Positions 21,097 through 31,885 of a stretch of 64,000 nucleotides of DNA are shown piece by piece (the stretch's first letter is position 1; each line of letters opens with the position of its first letter). Location: NCBI RefSeq assembly GCF_008152325.1, contig NZ_CP042243.1, forward strand, positions 749,026 to 813,025. Reading direction: 5' to 3'. Made by a program: the position numbers and the translations under genes. Source of the stretch: Crassaminicella thermophila. GTDB taxonomy: Bacteria; Bacillota; Clostridia; Peptostreptococcales; Thermotaleaceae. The notes beneath the pieces were generated by a model. The model saw nothing but the letters and a program-made list of their open reading frames with translations, was not told the DNA's origin and did no database searches.

Positions 21097-23475
21097 ATGT
21101 TTGATAGAAAAAAATTTCAGGAAAGCATTGAGAGAATTTTAAAATTAGAGTTTTGTAAAATACTAGAAAAAGCAGAAAGTTATGAAAAATACTATGCTGT
21201 TTCTAAGGCTTTAATAGAGAATATAGTTGATAGATGGAATGAAACGGAAGAGTTATATAAAAAAGGAAAGCAAGCTTATTATCTGTCTGCAGAATTTTTA
21301 ATGGGAAGGGCACTTGGAAACAATTTAATTAACTTAGGTATTTATGAAGAAGTTAAAAAAGCATTAGATGAAATGAATATAGATATTAACCTTATAGAAG
21401 AAATTGAAGAAGACGCAGGATTAGGAAATGGAGGACTTGGAAGACTTGCAGCATGCTTTATGGATTCTTGTGCAACTATGAATTTACCAGTTACGGGTTA
21501 TGGAATAAGATATAGTCATGGAATTTTTAAACAAAAGTTTGTTGATGGATTTCAGGTTGAAGAAGGAGATAATTGGTTAAAATATGGAGATCCTTGGTCT
21601 GTAAGACGTAGTGAAGATACCGTAATAGTTGAATTTTCTGATGGTGCTGTTAAGGCTGTTCCTTATGATACACCAATTATTGGATATGACACTAAAAATA
21701 TAAATAAACTTAGATTATGGAAAGCAGAACCTATAAAGGATTTTGATTTTAAATTATTTAATGAACAGGAATATGATGAAGCAGTAAAGGAAAAGAACAG
21801 GGCAGAGGACATATCAAGAGTACTTTATCCAAATGACTCTAAAAATGAAGGAAAGATATTAAGGCTGAAACAGCAATACTTCTTTGTATCTGCATCATTG
21901 AAGGACTTAATAAAAAAACACAAAGAAAAATTTGGAAAAAATTTCGAAATATTTTCTGATTATCACGCTATACAGTTAAATGATACTCATCCTGTTGTTG
22001 CTATTCCAGAGCTTATGAGAATATTTATAGATGAAGAAGGACTATCTTGGGAAAAAGCTTGGGAAATTACAAAAAATACATTTTCATATACAAACCATAC
22101 GATTTTAGCAGAGGCCCTAGAGCAGTGGTGGAGTGGATTTTATAAAGAAATTTTACCAAGAATTTATGAGATTATAAAAGAGATAGATAAAAGATTTGTT
22201 ATTCAGTTAAAGGAAAAAGGATATTCAAATAATAAAATTAATAGTATGAGAATTATAGCTGATGATATGATTAAGATGGCTCATTTAGCTATACATGGAA
22301 CTCATACAACAAATGGGGTTGCAAAGCTTCATACAGAAATATTAAAACATCAAGAATTAAAAGATTGGTATGAACTTTATCCAGAAAGATTTCAAAATAA
22401 GACAAATGGAATTACACCAAGAAGATGGCTTAAGCTATGCAATAAGGAATTATCAGAAATGATTACAGAGCTATTAGGAACAGATAATTGGATAAAGGAT
22501 CTTTCTATTTTAAAGGAGTTAGAAAAGTATTTAGATGATGAGAAGGTTTTAAACAGATTTTTAGAAATAAAAAAGAAAAAGAAAGAAGAATTAGCAGATT
22601 ATATTTATGCTAATGAAGGAATATGTATAGATCCAAATTCTATATTTGATATACAAATAAAGAGATTGCATGAATATAAAAGACAATTATTAAATGCTTT
22701 TCATATTTTAGATTTGTATTATAGATTAAAAGAAAATCCTAAAATGGATATACTTCCTAGAACCTTCATATTTGGAGCTAAAGCAGCACCAGGGTATTTT
22801 AGAGCAAAGGGGATTATAAAGTTTATCAATGAAATAGCAAAACTTATAAATAATGATAGTGAGATTGATGGAAAAATTAAGGTTGTATTTGTTCAGAATT
22901 ATAGGGTTTCATATGCAGAAAAATTATTCCCGGCAGCTGACATTTCTGAGCAAATATCTACAGCAGGAAAGGAAGCATCAGGGACAGGAAATATGAAATT
23001 TATGCTTAATGGAACTCCTACCCTAGGTACCTATGATGGAGCAAATGTAGAAATTGTAAAAGAAGCAGGAGAAGAAAATAACTTCATATTCGGTGCTAGA
23101 GTAGAAGAAATAGAAAAAATTAAGGAGACTTATGATCCGATAGAATATTATGAAAAAGTCTCAGGATTAAAAAGGGTTGTAGATACATTAATAGATGGAA
23201 CCTTTGATGATGATAAAACAGGAATGTTTGAAGAACTTTATAATTCATTGCTTAAGGGAGCGAGCTGGCATAGACCAGATAATTATTTCTTATTTAGAGA
23301 TTTTGACGATTACAGAGAAGCTCATAAAATGGTTGATAAGGCTTATAGAGATAGATTAGGATGGGCTAAAAAATGCTTGAAGAATATAGCAAATGCAGGG
23401 AAATTTAGCAGCGATAGAACCATTGAAGAATATGCAAAAGAAATTTGGAACATTAAAGCAATTAGGGACAGTTAA
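21097..23475 (+). CDS. glgP: Glycogen/maltodextrin phosphorylase
   Basis: Releases glucose 1-phosphate from alpha-1,4-glucans. It carries EDAGLGNGGLGRLAACFMDS and the pyridoxal-phosphate lysine in EASGTGNMKFMLNG. At 792 residues it is the usual size. The operon context favours maltodextrin use over glycogen, so malP is an equally fair name. The last codons and stop overlap a REP-like motif (23465-23476), so the final residues RDS may come from an inserted repeat. The downstream palindrome at 23501 can act as its terminator. Confidence 0.94.
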   Translation: MFDRKKFQESIERILKLEFCKILEKAESYEKYYAVSKALIENIVDRWNETEELYKKGKQAYYLSAEFLMGRALGNNLINLGIYEEVKKALDEMNIDINLIEEIEEDAGLGNGGLGRLAACFMDSCATMNLPVTGYGIRYSHGIFKQKFVDGFQVEEGDNWLKYGDPWSVRRSEDTVIVEFSDGAVKAVPYDTPIIGYDTKNINKLRLWKAEPIKDFDFKLFNEQEYDEAVKEKNRAEDISRVLYPNDSKNEGKILRLKQQYFFVSASLKDLIKKHKEKFGKNFEIFSDYHAIQLNDTHPVVAIPELMRIFIDEEGLSWEKAWEITKNTFSYTNHTILAEALEQWWSGFYKEILPRIYEIIKEIDKRFVIQLKEKGYSNNKINSMRIIADDMIKMAHLAIHGTHTTNGVAKLHTEILKHQELKDWYELYPERFQNKTNGITPRRWLKLCNKELSEMITELLGTDNWIKDLSILKELEKYLDDEKVLNRFLEIKKKKKEELADYIYANEGICIDPNSIFDIQIKRLHEYKRQLLNAFHILDLYYRLKENPKMDILPRTFIFGAKAAPGYFRAKGIIKFINEIAKLINNDSEIDGKIKVVFVQNYRVSYAEKLFPAADISEQISTAGKEASGTGNMKFMLNGTPTLGTYDGANVEIVKEAGEENNFIFGARVEEIEKIKETYDPIEYYEKVSGLKRVVDTLIDGTFDDDKTGMFEELYNSLLKGASWHRPDNYFLFRDFDDYREAHKMVDKAYRDRLGWAKKCLKNIANAGKFSSDRTIEEYAKEIWNIKAIRDS

Positions 23476-23476
23476 T
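23465..23476 (+). repeat. REP-like motif at the glgP stop
   Basis: GGGACAGTTAAT, identical to the cores at 10857 and 35479. It supplies the TAA stop of glgP. Confidence 0.5.
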
Positions 23477-23490
23477 AATTATATGATTTC

Positions 23491-23543
23491 TTGACATAAA
23501 AAATAACGAGCGTTATTATATATAATAATAACGCTCGTTATTT
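23491..23543 (+). promoter_or_regulatory. tetR promoter with a 17-bp-arm palindromic operator
   Basis: TTGACA (23491-23496) is followed by an inverted repeat with perfect 17-base arms, AAATAACGAGCGTTATT (23501-23517) and its inverse (23527-23543), around a nine-base AT centre in which TATAAT (23521-23526) lies. Arm length, symmetry and overlap with the promoter are those expected for a TetR-family operator. The same hairpin could end transcription of glgP. Confidence 0.75.
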
Positions 23544-23573
23544 GATTTTTATAATTTAAAAAGGGGAGTGAGC

Positions 23574-24191
23574 ATGAAGAACAAGATGAAAGAGGATGGA
23601 AATGGTACAAAACTAAAAATATTAGAAGCTTCTTTAAGATTGTTCTCCAAAAACGGATTTAGTGCTACTTCTGTAAGACAAATATCCAAAGAAGCAGGAT
23701 TTCGTGAAAGTGTTATATATAATCATTTTAGTGGAAAGTATGATATCTTAAAAACATTGTTTTATATTGAAATAGATTCTGTTCGAAAGGACTTTTTAAA
23801 AGAAATAGAGCTTGAAAATATAAAGAATAATCCAAAGGGATTATTAATGTCAATTGCTGATCGCTTCATGGGCTATTCAAAAGATACAAAACGCTCTAAA
23901 TTTCTAAAAATTATTATTATGGAAATGTTTCGAGATAGCCGTGCAAAGGAGTTAGTAAAAAAAGACCTATTTGAAAATGGAAAAATTATGCTTAAAAATA
24001 TTTTTTTGAATATGATTAAATTGGGTATTATGAAAGAAAAAGATCCACAGATACTTGCAAATGAATTTTTAGCACCTTTATTTTTTATTAACCTTGAATA
24101 TCTTCTTTCAAGTGATGAAAATACGTTTGATAAGCATAAATTAGTAAAAGAACATATTGATTTCTTTTGGGAAAGTGTAAAGATAGATTAA
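23574..24191 (+). CDS. TetR-family transcriptional regulator
   Basis: A 205-residue repressor. The N-terminal helix-turn-helix is KILEASLRLFSKNGFSATSVRQISKEAGFRES-like (residues about 14-45), followed by an all-helical ligand domain with no recognisable specificity. ATG 23574 is chosen since AAGGGGAG precedes it by six bases; the GTG at 23568 lies too close. A long palindrome overlaps its promoter. It is 27 bases upstream of the giant activase-like gene, so it probably controls both. The ligand is unknown; acyl-CoA or fatty acids would fit the neighbour. Confidence 0.9.
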   Translation: MKNKMKEDGNGTKLKILEASLRLFSKNGFSATSVRQISKEAGFRESVIYNHFSGKYDILKTLFYIEIDSVRKDFLKEIELENIKNNPKGLLMSIADRFMGYSKDTKRSKFLKIIIMEMFRDSRAKELVKKDLFENGKIMLKNIFLNMIKLGIMKEKDPQILANEFLAPLFFINLEYLLSSDENTFDKHKLVKEHIDFFWESVKID

Positions 24192-24218
24192 TTTAAAGAA
24201 ATAGGGGGATTAGTAAGA

Positions 24219-27200
24219 ATGAGAAAAGTTCTCAATGTGGGACTTGATGTTGGGTCAACAACAGTAAAAATGGTTATTTTAGATAATAAAGCAAATGTTC
24301 TTTACAAAAAGTATGTAAGACATTTTTCAGATATAAAAAATACTGTTGCTTCAATATTTGAAGATGTAAGATCTATATTGAGAGGAAATCTTGTAACAGT
24401 AATGGTTACAGGTTCTGGAGGATTTAATATTTCACAAAAATTAGAAATGCCATTTATTCAAGAGGTTGTAGCTTGTACTAACACGATTGAAAATATAATT
24501 CCAAATACAGATGTAGCAATAGAGTTAGGTGGAGAAGATGCAAAGATTACTTATTTGGGAGAATCCATTGAACAGAGAATGAATGGAACCTGTGCTGGTG
24601 GTACAGGGGCATTTATTGATCAAATGGCTGCACTTCTTAGAACGGATGCATCAGGATTAAATGAATTAGCAAAAAAACACAAAATTATTTACCCTATTGC
24701 ATCTAGATGTGGAGTATTTGCAAAGACAGATATTCAACCATTGTTAAATGAAGGAGCAGCAAAAGAGGATATTGCAGCATCTGTATTTCAGGCTGTTGTA
24801 AATCAGACTATTAGTGGGTTGGCACAGGGAAGACCTATTAGAGGAAATGTAGCTTTTTTAGGTGGGCCCCTGCATTTTTTATCAGAGCTTAGAAATAGAT
24901 TTATAGATACCTTAAATTTAGAAGATAAAAAGGTTATTTTTCCTGAGGATTCACAATACTTTGTAGCAATAGGAGCTGCCTTGTCCTCTATAAATGAAGA
25001 ACCTATTCCTTCTGAGTGTTTATATGAGAGAGTACCAAGGATACATATGACAAATCATGAAGAAAAAAAGAAGCTTGAGCCATTATTTTTAAATAATGAA
25101 GACTATGAAAAATTTAAAAAAAGACATTCATTACATAAAGTAAAACGAGTAGATATAAAAAGTTATGAAGGAGCTGCTTATTTAGGTATTGATGCAGGAT
25201 CTACTACAACAAAAGTAGCACTTGTAGATGAAGATGGAGGATTATTATACTCTTATTATGGAAGTAATATGGGGAAGCCTTTGGAATCTAGTATTTATGC
25301 ATTAAAAGATATGTATAAAAAAATGAATAAAAAAATAAAAATTGTAAATTCTGCTGTAACAGGTTATGGAGAGCATTTAATAAAAGCTGCCCTTAAAATT
25401 GACATAGGAGAAATTGAAACAGTTGCTCATTATAAGGCAGCAGACTTTTTTTTACCTGGTGTAGACTTTGTTTTAGATATTGGCGGGCAGGATATGAAGA
25501 GCCTAAAAATCAATAATGGGGCTATCGATTCTATTATGCTAAATGAAGCTTGTTCTTCAGGCTGTGGTTCTTTTATTGAAACATTTGCTAATTCATTAAA
25601 AATGGATGTAGAGGAGTTTGCAAAGAAAGCAATCGAATCAAAAAATCCTGTAGATCTTGGAACCCGTTGTACTGTATTTATGAATTCAAGAGTAAAGCAA
25701 GCTCAAAAAGAAGGAGTGGAATTTACAGATATTTCAGCTGGTATTTCCATATCTGTTATAAAAAATGCCTTATATAAAGTAATAAGAATGAGAAGAGTAG
25801 AAGATTTAGGAGAAAAAATCGTTGTACAAGGGGGAACCTTCTACAATGATGCAGTTCTTCGTTCTTTGGAGAAAATCATTGGAAAAGAGGTTGTCAGACC
25901 AGATATTGCTGGGATCATGGGAGCATTTGGTGCAGCATTGATTGCAAGGGAACGCTTTGAAGATGGCTATGAAACTACTTTACTGAAAGAAGAAGAGCTA
26001 GAAAACTTCAAAACAAAAACCTCTATGAAACGATGTGGATTATGTGGAAACAACTGTTTAATTACTATCAATCATTTCTCTGATGGAAGAGAGTTTATAT
26101 CTGGAAATAGATGTGAAAGAGGAGCAGGTATTGAAAATAAGAAAAATAATATGCCAAATCTTTATGAGTATAAATACAAAAGATTGTTCAGTTATAGACC
26201 TTTATCAAAAGAGAAAGCAAAAAGAGGCGTTATTGGATTACCAAGAGTTCTAAATATGTATGAAGATTATCCATTTTGGTTTACTTTCTTTAATACGTTA
26301 GGGTATAGGGTAGAACTATCTGGCCGTTCATCTAAGTATATTTATGAGCTTGGAATGGAAACCATTCCTTCTGAGTCTGTGTGTTATCCAGCAAAACTGG
26401 TACATGGTCATATAATGGATCTAGTAAATAAAGGAATAAAAAAGATATTTTATCCATGTATTCCATACGGAAAAAAAGAGGATAAAGAAGCAAACAATAA
26501 TTATAATTGTCCAGTTGTTACTTCTTATGCAGAAACGATTTATGCTAATATGGATATTGTAAGAAGCAAAGATATTAAATTTTATCATCCATTTTTACCT
26601 ATGGATAATCCAAAGAGAATGGAGAAACGCCTCATTGAGGAATTAAAAGAAGAGGGTATTCCAAAGAATGAGATAATAATGGCACTTAAAAAAGCCTATA
26701 TAGAATTGGATAAATATAAACAAGATATAAAGAAAAAAGGAGAAGAAGCATTAGAATATATAAAAGATAATAATTTAAAAGGAATTGTATTAGCAGGTCG
26801 TCCATATCATATAGATCCAGAAATAAATCATGGAATTGATAAGATGATTCAATCATTAGGATTTGTTGTTATTTCTGAGGATTCAATAAGTCATATTACA
26901 AAGCCTGAAAGACCTCTTCGTGTAGTAGACCAGTGGGTATATCACTCAAGACTTTATGCAGCTGCTACGTATGTTGCAAAGGATAAAAACTTAGAGCTTG
27001 TTCAGCTAAATTCATTTGGCTGTGGACTAGATGCAGTTACAACTGATCAAGTACAAGAAATTTTAGAAAGGTATGGAAAGATATATACATTAATTAAAAT
27101 AGATGAAATAAATAACCTTGGGGCAGTAAGAATTCGTATTCGATCTTTGATTGCAGCGATGAATGAAAGAGATAAGAAAAATTTTGAGCCAAGAAAGCTT

Positions 27201-28487
27201 TATAAAAACAAAGAAAGAATAATATTTACAAAGAATATGAAAAAGAAACATACAATATTAGTTCCTCAGATGTCTCCTATTCATTTTCAGTTTTTAGACA
27301 TTGCATTTAAAAAGGCAGGATACAATGTTGAGGTTTTGGAGAAGGTAAGTAAAACGGCTATTGATGAAGGGTTAACATATGTAAATAATGATGCTTGTTA
27401 TCCAGCTATTGTTACAGTAGGGCAAATTATTAATGCTCTAAAATCAGGTAAGTATGATTTAAATAATACTTCTGTAATGATTTCTCAAACAGGAGGAGGA
27501 TGTAGGGCAACAAACTATATTGCATTTATTAGAAAGGCATTAAAAGATGCAGGTATGGAGCAGGTACCTGTTATTTCACTAAACGCAGCAGGTCTTGAGA
27601 AAAACCCTGGATTTAAAATAACACCAGCCATGCTTAATAATGTAATGCAGGGATTAGTTTATGGAGACCTTTTGATGCGACTTTTATATAGGGTAAGACC
27701 TTATGAAAAAATAAAAGGATCTTCTAATCAGTTATATAATTATTGGGTAGAAAGATGTAAAAAATCTTTAATACATGCTAGAAGAAAAGAATTTAAAGAG
27801 AATATTTATAAAATGGTTGAAGAATTTGATCACTTAGAAATTCATGAGGATTTAGTAAAGCCTAAGGTTGGAATTGTAGGAGAAATATTAGTAAAATTCC
27901 ATCCTGATGCTAATAATAATATTGTTGATTTATTAGAAGCTGAAGGAGCAGAAGTAGTAATGCCTGATTTGATTGATTTTCTATTATATTGTGCTTTTGA
28001 TTATAAAGTAAAATATAAAGAGTTATCAGGAAGCCTTTTAGGTATGTTAATGGGAGACATTACTATAAAGGGAATAGAATATTATAGAAAAGAGATGAAA
28101 GATGCATTAGAAAAAAGTGAAAGATTTGAATCACCAAAAGATATTCATACGTTGGCAGAAGCTGCAAAAAAGCATTTATCTTTAAGTAACCAAACGGGAG
28201 AAGGATGGTTTTTAACTGCAGAGATGGTTGAGCTAATTGAAAGTGGTACTGAAAATATAGTTTGTTTGCAGCCTTTTGCTTGTCTTCCTAATCATATTAC
28301 AGGAAAGGGAATGATAAAAGAGCTTAGAAGAAGTTATCCATCAGCTAATATTGTACCTATAGATTATGACCCAGGTGCTAGTGAAGTAAATCAACTAAAT
28401 CGTATTAAACTAATGCTTTCAGTGGCATTTAAAAATTTAGATAAAATGGATAAGAAAAAAGAAGTAGCATTAGCTTTATTAGAATAA
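24219..28487 (+). CDS. 2-hydroxyacyl-CoA dehydratase activase-like protein (double BcrAD/BadFG domain, DUF2229)
   Basis: A 1,422-residue cytoplasmic protein. Two ASKHA ATPase domains of the HgdC/BadF type lie at about 1-270 ([47 protein letters not shown]) and 320-590 ([50 protein letters not shown]). Next come a cysteine pair (RCGLCGNNC) and the DUF2229 region, and a long C-terminal part resembling dehydratase component subunits ([40 protein letters not shown]). Cysteines in both ATPase halves could hold a 4Fe-4S cluster. Proteins of this architecture are common in Firmicutes, but substrate and role are not established; it is paired here with a TetR regulator. Confidence 0.88.
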   Translation: MRKVLNVGLDVGSTTVKMVILDNKANVLYKKYVRHFSDIKNTVASIFEDVRSILRGNLVTVMVTGSGGFNISQKLEMPFIQEVVACTNTIENIIPNTDVAIELGGEDAKITYLGESIEQRMNGTCAGGTGAFIDQMAALLRTDASGLNELAKKHKIIYPIASRCGVFAKTDIQPLLNEGAAKEDIAASVFQAVVNQTISGLAQGRPIRGNVAFLGGPLHFLSELRNRFIDTLNLEDKKVIFPEDSQYFVAIGAALSSINEEPIPSECLYERVPRIHMTNHEEKKKLEPLFLNNEDYEKFKKRHSLHKVKRVDIKSYEGAAYLGIDAGSTTTKVALVDEDGGLLYSYYGSNMGKPLESSIYALKDMYKKMNKKIKIVNSAVTGYGEHLIKAALKIDIGEIETVAHYKAADFFLPGVDFVLDIGGQDMKSLKINNGAIDSIMLNEACSSGCGSFIETFANSLKMDVEEFAKKAIESKNPVDLGTRCTVFMNSRVKQAQKEGVEFTDISAGISISVIKNALYKVIRMRRVEDLGEKIVVQGGTFYNDAVLRSLEKIIGKEVVRPDIAGIMGAFGAALIARERFEDGYETTLLKEEELENFKTKTSMKRCGLCGNNCLITINHFSDGREFISGNRCERGAGIENKKNNMPNLYEYKYKRLFSYRPLSKEKAKRGVIGLPRVLNMYEDYPFWFTFFNTLGYRVELSGRSSKYIYELGMETIPSESVCYPAKLVHGHIMDLVNKGIKKIFYPCIPYGKKEDKEANNNYNCPVVTSYAETIYANMDIVRSKDIKFYHPFLPMDNPKRMEKRLIEELKEEGIPKNEIIMALKKAYIELDKYKQDIKKKGEEALEYIKDNNLKGIVLAGRPYHIDPEINHGIDKMIQSLGFVVISEDSISHITKPERPLRVVDQWVYHSRLYAAATYVAKDKNLELVQLNSFGCGLDAVTTDQVQEILERYGKIYTLIKIDEINNLGAVRIRIRSLIAAMNERDKKNFEPRKLYKNKERIIFTKNMKKKHTILVPQMSPIHFQFLDIAFKKAGYNVEVLEKVSKTAIDEGLTYVNNDACYPAIVTVGQIINALKSGKYDLNNTSVMISQTGGGCRATNYIAFIRKALKDAGMEQVPVISLNAAGLEKNPGFKITPAMLNNVMQGLVYGDLLMRLLYRVRPYEKIKGSSNQLYNYWVERCKKSLIHARRKEFKENIYKMVEEFDHLEIHEDLVKPKVGIVGEILVKFHPDANNNIVDLLEAEGAEVVMPDLIDFLLYCAFDYKVKYKELSGSLLGMLMGDITIKGIEYYRKEMKDALEKSERFESPKDIHTLAEAAKKHLSLSNQTGEGWFLTAEMVELIESGTENIVCLQPFACLPNHITGKGMIKELRRSYPSANIVPIDYDPGASEVNQLNRIKLMLSVAFKNLDKMDKKKEVALALLE

Positions 28488-28520
28488 AAGGACTTCTGAA
28501 TCAGAAGTCCTTAAATTTTA
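28486..28520. terminator. Bidirectional terminator between convergent genes
   Basis: AAGGACTTCTGA (28488-28499) and TCAGAAGTCCTT (28501-28512) form a perfect stem. It sits between the activase-like gene (+) and the symporter (-), with T-rich DNA on the plus side and A-rich on the left. Confidence 0.85.
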
Positions 28521-29930
28521 TTTTCTTTCCCAGCATTCTACATTCTTAAGGCCATTAATACTGTCTGCATAAAATACAGGGTCTTTTCCTTCTTTCTTTT
28601 GCTTTGCATAATCTTTTAAAGCTGCAAAAGCTATTTTTCCAAGCATTGCGATTGCAATTAAGTTAATGAAAGCCATCATTCCCATGAATAAGTCTGCCAT
28701 GTCCCAAACGATTTGGATTGCAGATTGAGATCCCCATAAAACCATCAATACTACGGCTATTCTATAAACAAATAACCATGTTTTGCTTCCATTCATAAAC
28801 TCAATATTTGATTCTCCATAATAGTAGTTTCCAACAATAGAGCTAAATGCAAATAAGAATATACAAAAAGCTATAAAGGTATTTCCCCAAGCACCAACCT
28901 GTGAGCTTAAAGCTGTTTGTGTAAGCTGAATTCCTGTTAATCCTTCTGTTGTATAAGCTCCTGATAATAATACGATAAATGCAGTAGCACTACAGATTAA
29001 CAAAGTATCTGTGAATACACCTAATGTTTGAATAAGTCCTTGTTTTACAGGGTGAGTTACTTCAGCTGTTGCAGCAGCATTTGGAGCACTTCCCATACCT
29101 GCTTCATTTGAGAAAAGACCTCTTTTAATACCCATCATCATAGCTGCACCAATTCCACCACCAACAGCTTGCTTAACTCCAAAAGCACTACCTATAATAA
29201 GTTTGAATATTGTTGGAATAGCAGAAATATTTTTTATGATGATAAAGGCAGCAACTAATACATAAGCGGTAGCCATAATAGGTACTATAAATTCAGCAAC
29301 CTTTGCAATTCTCTTTATTCCACCAAAAATTACCAAACCTGTAATAATTGTAATAATTATTCCTACCATAAGTCTGTTTATACCAAAAGCTTGTTCAAAT
29401 GCAAATGTAATAGTGTTTGCTTGTACAGAGTTAAATACAAGACCAAAGCATAATGTTATTAAAATAGAAAATATAATTCCCATCCATCTTGCGTTTAAAG
29501 CTTTTTCCATATAGTATGCAGGACCGCCTCTATAGCCATTTTCATCTTTTACTTTATAGATTTGTGCTAAAGTACTTTCAACAAAGCTTGATCCAGCACC
29601 AATTAAAGCAATTAACCACATCCAAAATACAGCTCCAGGACCCCCAACAGATACAGCGATGGCAACCCCTGCTAAGTTTCCAGTACCAACACGTGATGCA
29701 GTACTAATACAGAAAGCTTGAAAAGAGGAAACTCCTTTTTTCTTTTCACCCGAAACAGATTTACTTGCCCCTTCAGTAAGAAGGCAAAACATTTCTTTAA
29801 AGAAACGGAATTGAACAAAATTTGATTTTACAGTAAAATAAAGGCCAAGAACAATAAGCATTGCAATAAGAACATAAGACCAAAGGATGGTATTACCTAG
29901 GCTGACGATATGCTCTAAAAAATTCACCAT
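28518..29930 (-). CDS. AGCS-family alanine/glycine:cation symporter
   Basis: A 470-residue sodium (or proton)-coupled transporter for alanine or glycine with about ten membrane helices. Family signatures are STASRVGTGNLAGVA near residue 75, GGPGAVFWMWLIALIGAGSS-type region after it, and NEAGMGSAPNAAATA near residue 275. Start follows AGGAAGTG on the minus strand. It is a single-gene unit; no glycine riboswitch is visible in its 150-base upstream gap. Whether alanine, glycine or both are carried cannot be told. Confidence 0.92.
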   Translation of the reverse strand: MVNFLEHIVSLGNTILWSYVLIAMLIVLGLYFTVKSNFVQFRFFKEMFCLLTEGASKSVSGEKKKGVSSFQAFCISTASRVGTGNLAGVAIAVSVGGPGAVFWMWLIALIGAGSSFVESTLAQIYKVKDENGYRGGPAYYMEKALNARWMGIIFSILITLCFGLVFNSVQANTITFAFEQAFGINRLMVGIIITIITGLVIFGGIKRIAKVAEFIVPIMATAYVLVAAFIIIKNISAIPTIFKLIIGSAFGVKQAVGGGIGAAMMMGIKRGLFSNEAGMGSAPNAAATAEVTHPVKQGLIQTLGVFTDTLLICSATAFIVLLSGAYTTEGLTGIQLTQTALSSQVGAWGNTFIAFCIFLFAFSSIVGNYYYGESNIEFMNGSKTWLFVYRIAVVLMVLWGSQSAIQIVWDMADLFMGMMAFINLIAIAMLGKIAFAALKDYAKQKKEGKDPVFYADSINGLKNVECWERK

Positions 29931-30051
29931 TAAAATTCACTTCCTTTCATTTTTTTTATTTATTACAATTTCTTAATAATTGTAACAGAAAATAATAAAT
30001 CTATCAAATAATTGTATATTCATACTTTTCTTAAAAATATTCGACAAGAAT

Positions 30052-30088
30052 TAAAAACAAAAAGGACGATGTTGTCCTTTTGTTTTTT
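30052..30088 (-). terminator. Terminator of rarD
   Basis: On the minus strand, AAAAACAAAAGGAC pairs with GTCCTTTTTGTTTTT around a six-base loop, directly after the rarD stop. Confidence 0.8.
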
Positions 30089-31025
30089 AGCATCCACTTT
30101 TTAATTTTATGGGCATACTCATGTTTTTTTGTAGTCTTTTGACAATAGGATATGATAAAACAATTAGTATAGCTGTCCAAATGAAACCAAAACTAATGAA
30201 ATGAATTTTGGTAAAAGATTCTTTAAATATAAATATACCAATCAGCAAACTTAATGTTGGTGCATAATATTGTATAAATCCAATTTTAGAAAGATTCACA
30301 AGTTTTACCCCATAAGAAAATATAATTAAAGGAATAGCTGTAAATGCACCGGTAGAAATTAATAGAAAAAGATTTCCTATACTTGAACCAATCAAAACTC
30401 CTTCTCCTATAGATTCTGAATATACTACATATATCAGTGCAAAAGGTAATAAAAGAACTGTTTCAGCGGTAATTCCAATAATCGGATCTATATTTGTGAT
30501 TTTTTTGAAAAATGTATAAGTTGAAAAAGTCAAAATCAATAAAAGGGCGATCAAAGGTATCCTGCCAAAGCTTAGGGTCATAATCGAAATACCTATTAAA
30601 GCTGTTGTTAAGGCTAGTATTTCATAAAATTTGATGTTTTCTTTTAATAGGAATATGCCTAAAGTAATGACCACAATGGGGGTTATATATTGTCCTAAAC
30701 TTGCTTCAATCATTTGATTAGAATAAGCAGCATAGATGTTTAAAAGCCAATTTAAACCGATTAATATGGAACACATGAGAATATAAAAAAATTTCTTTTT
30801 TTCCTTAAATACGTGTATTAAAGCTTTCAATCTTTTTGTATATATGATTATAGGAATAAGTAACCCTACTGACCATATTATTCTATGGGCTAATAACTGC
30901 ATCAACGGTACATCTTCAAAAATCTTCCAATACAATGCTTGGATTCCCCAAATGGTATATACCAATATTACACTTAAGAGTCCATAATTTTCTTTTGATA
31001 CTTTACAATCTTGTGCATTATTCAT
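30087..31025 (-). CDS. rarD: EamA-family transporter RarD
   Basis: A ten-helix drug/metabolite-type transporter, 312 residues. The N-terminal stretch VYTIWGIQALYWKIF and the following LLAHRIIWS are diagnostic of the RarD branch of EamA proteins. A ribosome site AAAGGAG precedes the ATG. The substrate of RarD proteins is not established (the Escherichia relative was named for chloramphenicol resistance). It stands alone, downstream of a Crp/Fnr regulator gene on the same strand, and could be cotranscribed with it. Confidence 0.85.
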   Translation of the reverse strand: MNNAQDCKVSKENYGLLSVILVYTIWGIQALYWKIFEDVPLMQLLAHRIIWSVGLLIPIIIYTKRLKALIHVFKEKKKFFYILMCSILIGLNWLLNIYAAYSNQMIEASLGQYITPIVVITLGIFLLKENIKFYEILALTTALIGISIMTLSFGRIPLIALLLILTFSTYTFFKKITNIDPIIGITAETVLLLPFALIYVVYSESIGEGVLIGSSIGNLFLLISTGAFTAIPLIIFSYGVKLVNLSKIGFIQYYAPTLSLLIGIFIFKESFTKIHFISFGFIWTAILIVLSYPIVKRLQKNMSMPIKLKSGC

Positions 31026-31112
31026 AAATCTTTCTCCTTTTAAAATATATTGTTTAATTATCCAACAATACTTTATAATACACTAAAGAATAAAAAGACT
31101 CAATGATTTTTT

Positions 31113-31784
31113 TTATTTTATTATACTTAAATCTTTTATTGTGATTGAATGGGCATCATATATAATAAGTCCATCCTTTTTCATCTTATTTAGCTCTCTA
31201 GACAGAGAAGTTCTTTGAACTCCTAATCTTTCAGCTAATTCTTTTTTTGTTATGTTTAATTTGATTTTATTAGTTTTTTGAGTATAGTATTCATAACTCA
31301 AAAAATCTATTATAGATTCTCTTAAAGATTTTATAGATATTGATTTTATCTTATTTGTAAGAATTAAAGCTTTATTTGATATAGATCTTAAAATTTCTAT
31401 TAAGAAGTTTCTATTATTTTGACAAAGCTCTAAAACAAAATTTTTTTTAATATGTAAAATAACAGTATTAGATTTTGCTATAACACTCATAGGATAGGCA
31501 TGATTATCTCCGAATAATGAATTTAAGCCTAGATCATCTCCTGCTTGAAACTGTGTAATTGTAAGCACATTTCCATATTCATCAATTCTCTGAACAAGTA
31601 CTTTCCCTTCTAAAACTACGTCTAATGTTGTGCATTTTTCGCTTTCGAAATGAATGATGCGATTTTTTTCATATTTATAAATATTGTTATTACTATTATT
31701 AAATAAAAATAGGAGTTCCTCATTAGAAAAATTTTTGAATAAATTATTTGTTCGTAAAATATCAATATAATTTTTTATATCCAT
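31113..31784 (-). CDS. Crp/Fnr-family transcriptional regulator
   Basis: A 223-residue regulator with an N-terminal cyclic-nucleotide-binding-like beta roll (about 15-120, including FQAGDDLGLNSLFGD) and a C-terminal winged helix (KKELAERLGVQRTSLSRELNKM, about 172-193). It lacks the N-terminal cysteine cluster of Fnr, so direct Fe-S sensing in that manner is unlikely. It is divergent from a permease-ferredoxin pair across a 100-base gap that holds a perfect 16-bp palindrome, which makes it the likely regulator of that pair and of itself. Confidence 0.9.
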   Translation of the reverse strand: MDIKNYIDILRTNNLFKNFSNEELLFLFNNSNNNIYKYEKNRIIHFESEKCTTLDVVLEGKVLVQRIDEYGNVLTITQFQAGDDLGLNSLFGDNHAYPMSVIAKSNTVILHIKKNFVLELCQNNRNFLIEILRSISNKALILTNKIKSISIKSLRESIIDFLSYEYYTQKTNKIKLNITKKELAERLGVQRTSLSRELNKMKKDGLIIYDAHSITIKDLSIIK

Positions 31785-31807
31785 AAAATTCTCCTTTTTT
31801 TTAAATT

Positions 31808-31823
31808 AGTTACCATGGTAACT
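31808..31823. promoter_or_regulatory. Perfect 16-bp palindrome between divergent regulator and permease genes
   Basis: AGTTACCATGGTAACT is its own reverse complement. It lies 23 bases before the Crp/Fnr start and upstream of an AT-rich -10 region (ATTATAATATATAAT, 31840-31854) for the permease genes. Crp/Fnr proteins bind two-fold symmetric sites of this size. Confidence 0.7.
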
Positions 31824-31885
31824 GAAAAATTATTACAAATATTATAATATATAATCAATAAGATTGAAAGGAAGGGTGAAAAATT

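Noticed and set aside
24219-28487. Fusion or misassembly of two activase genes
   Set aside because: The two-domain plus DUF2229 order and the length near 1,400 residues are normal for this family in Firmicutes.
29931-30086. Glycine riboswitch ahead of the AGCS symporter
   Set aside because: The upstream DNA is plain AT-rich sequence without the conserved GGAGAG-type elements or paired stems.
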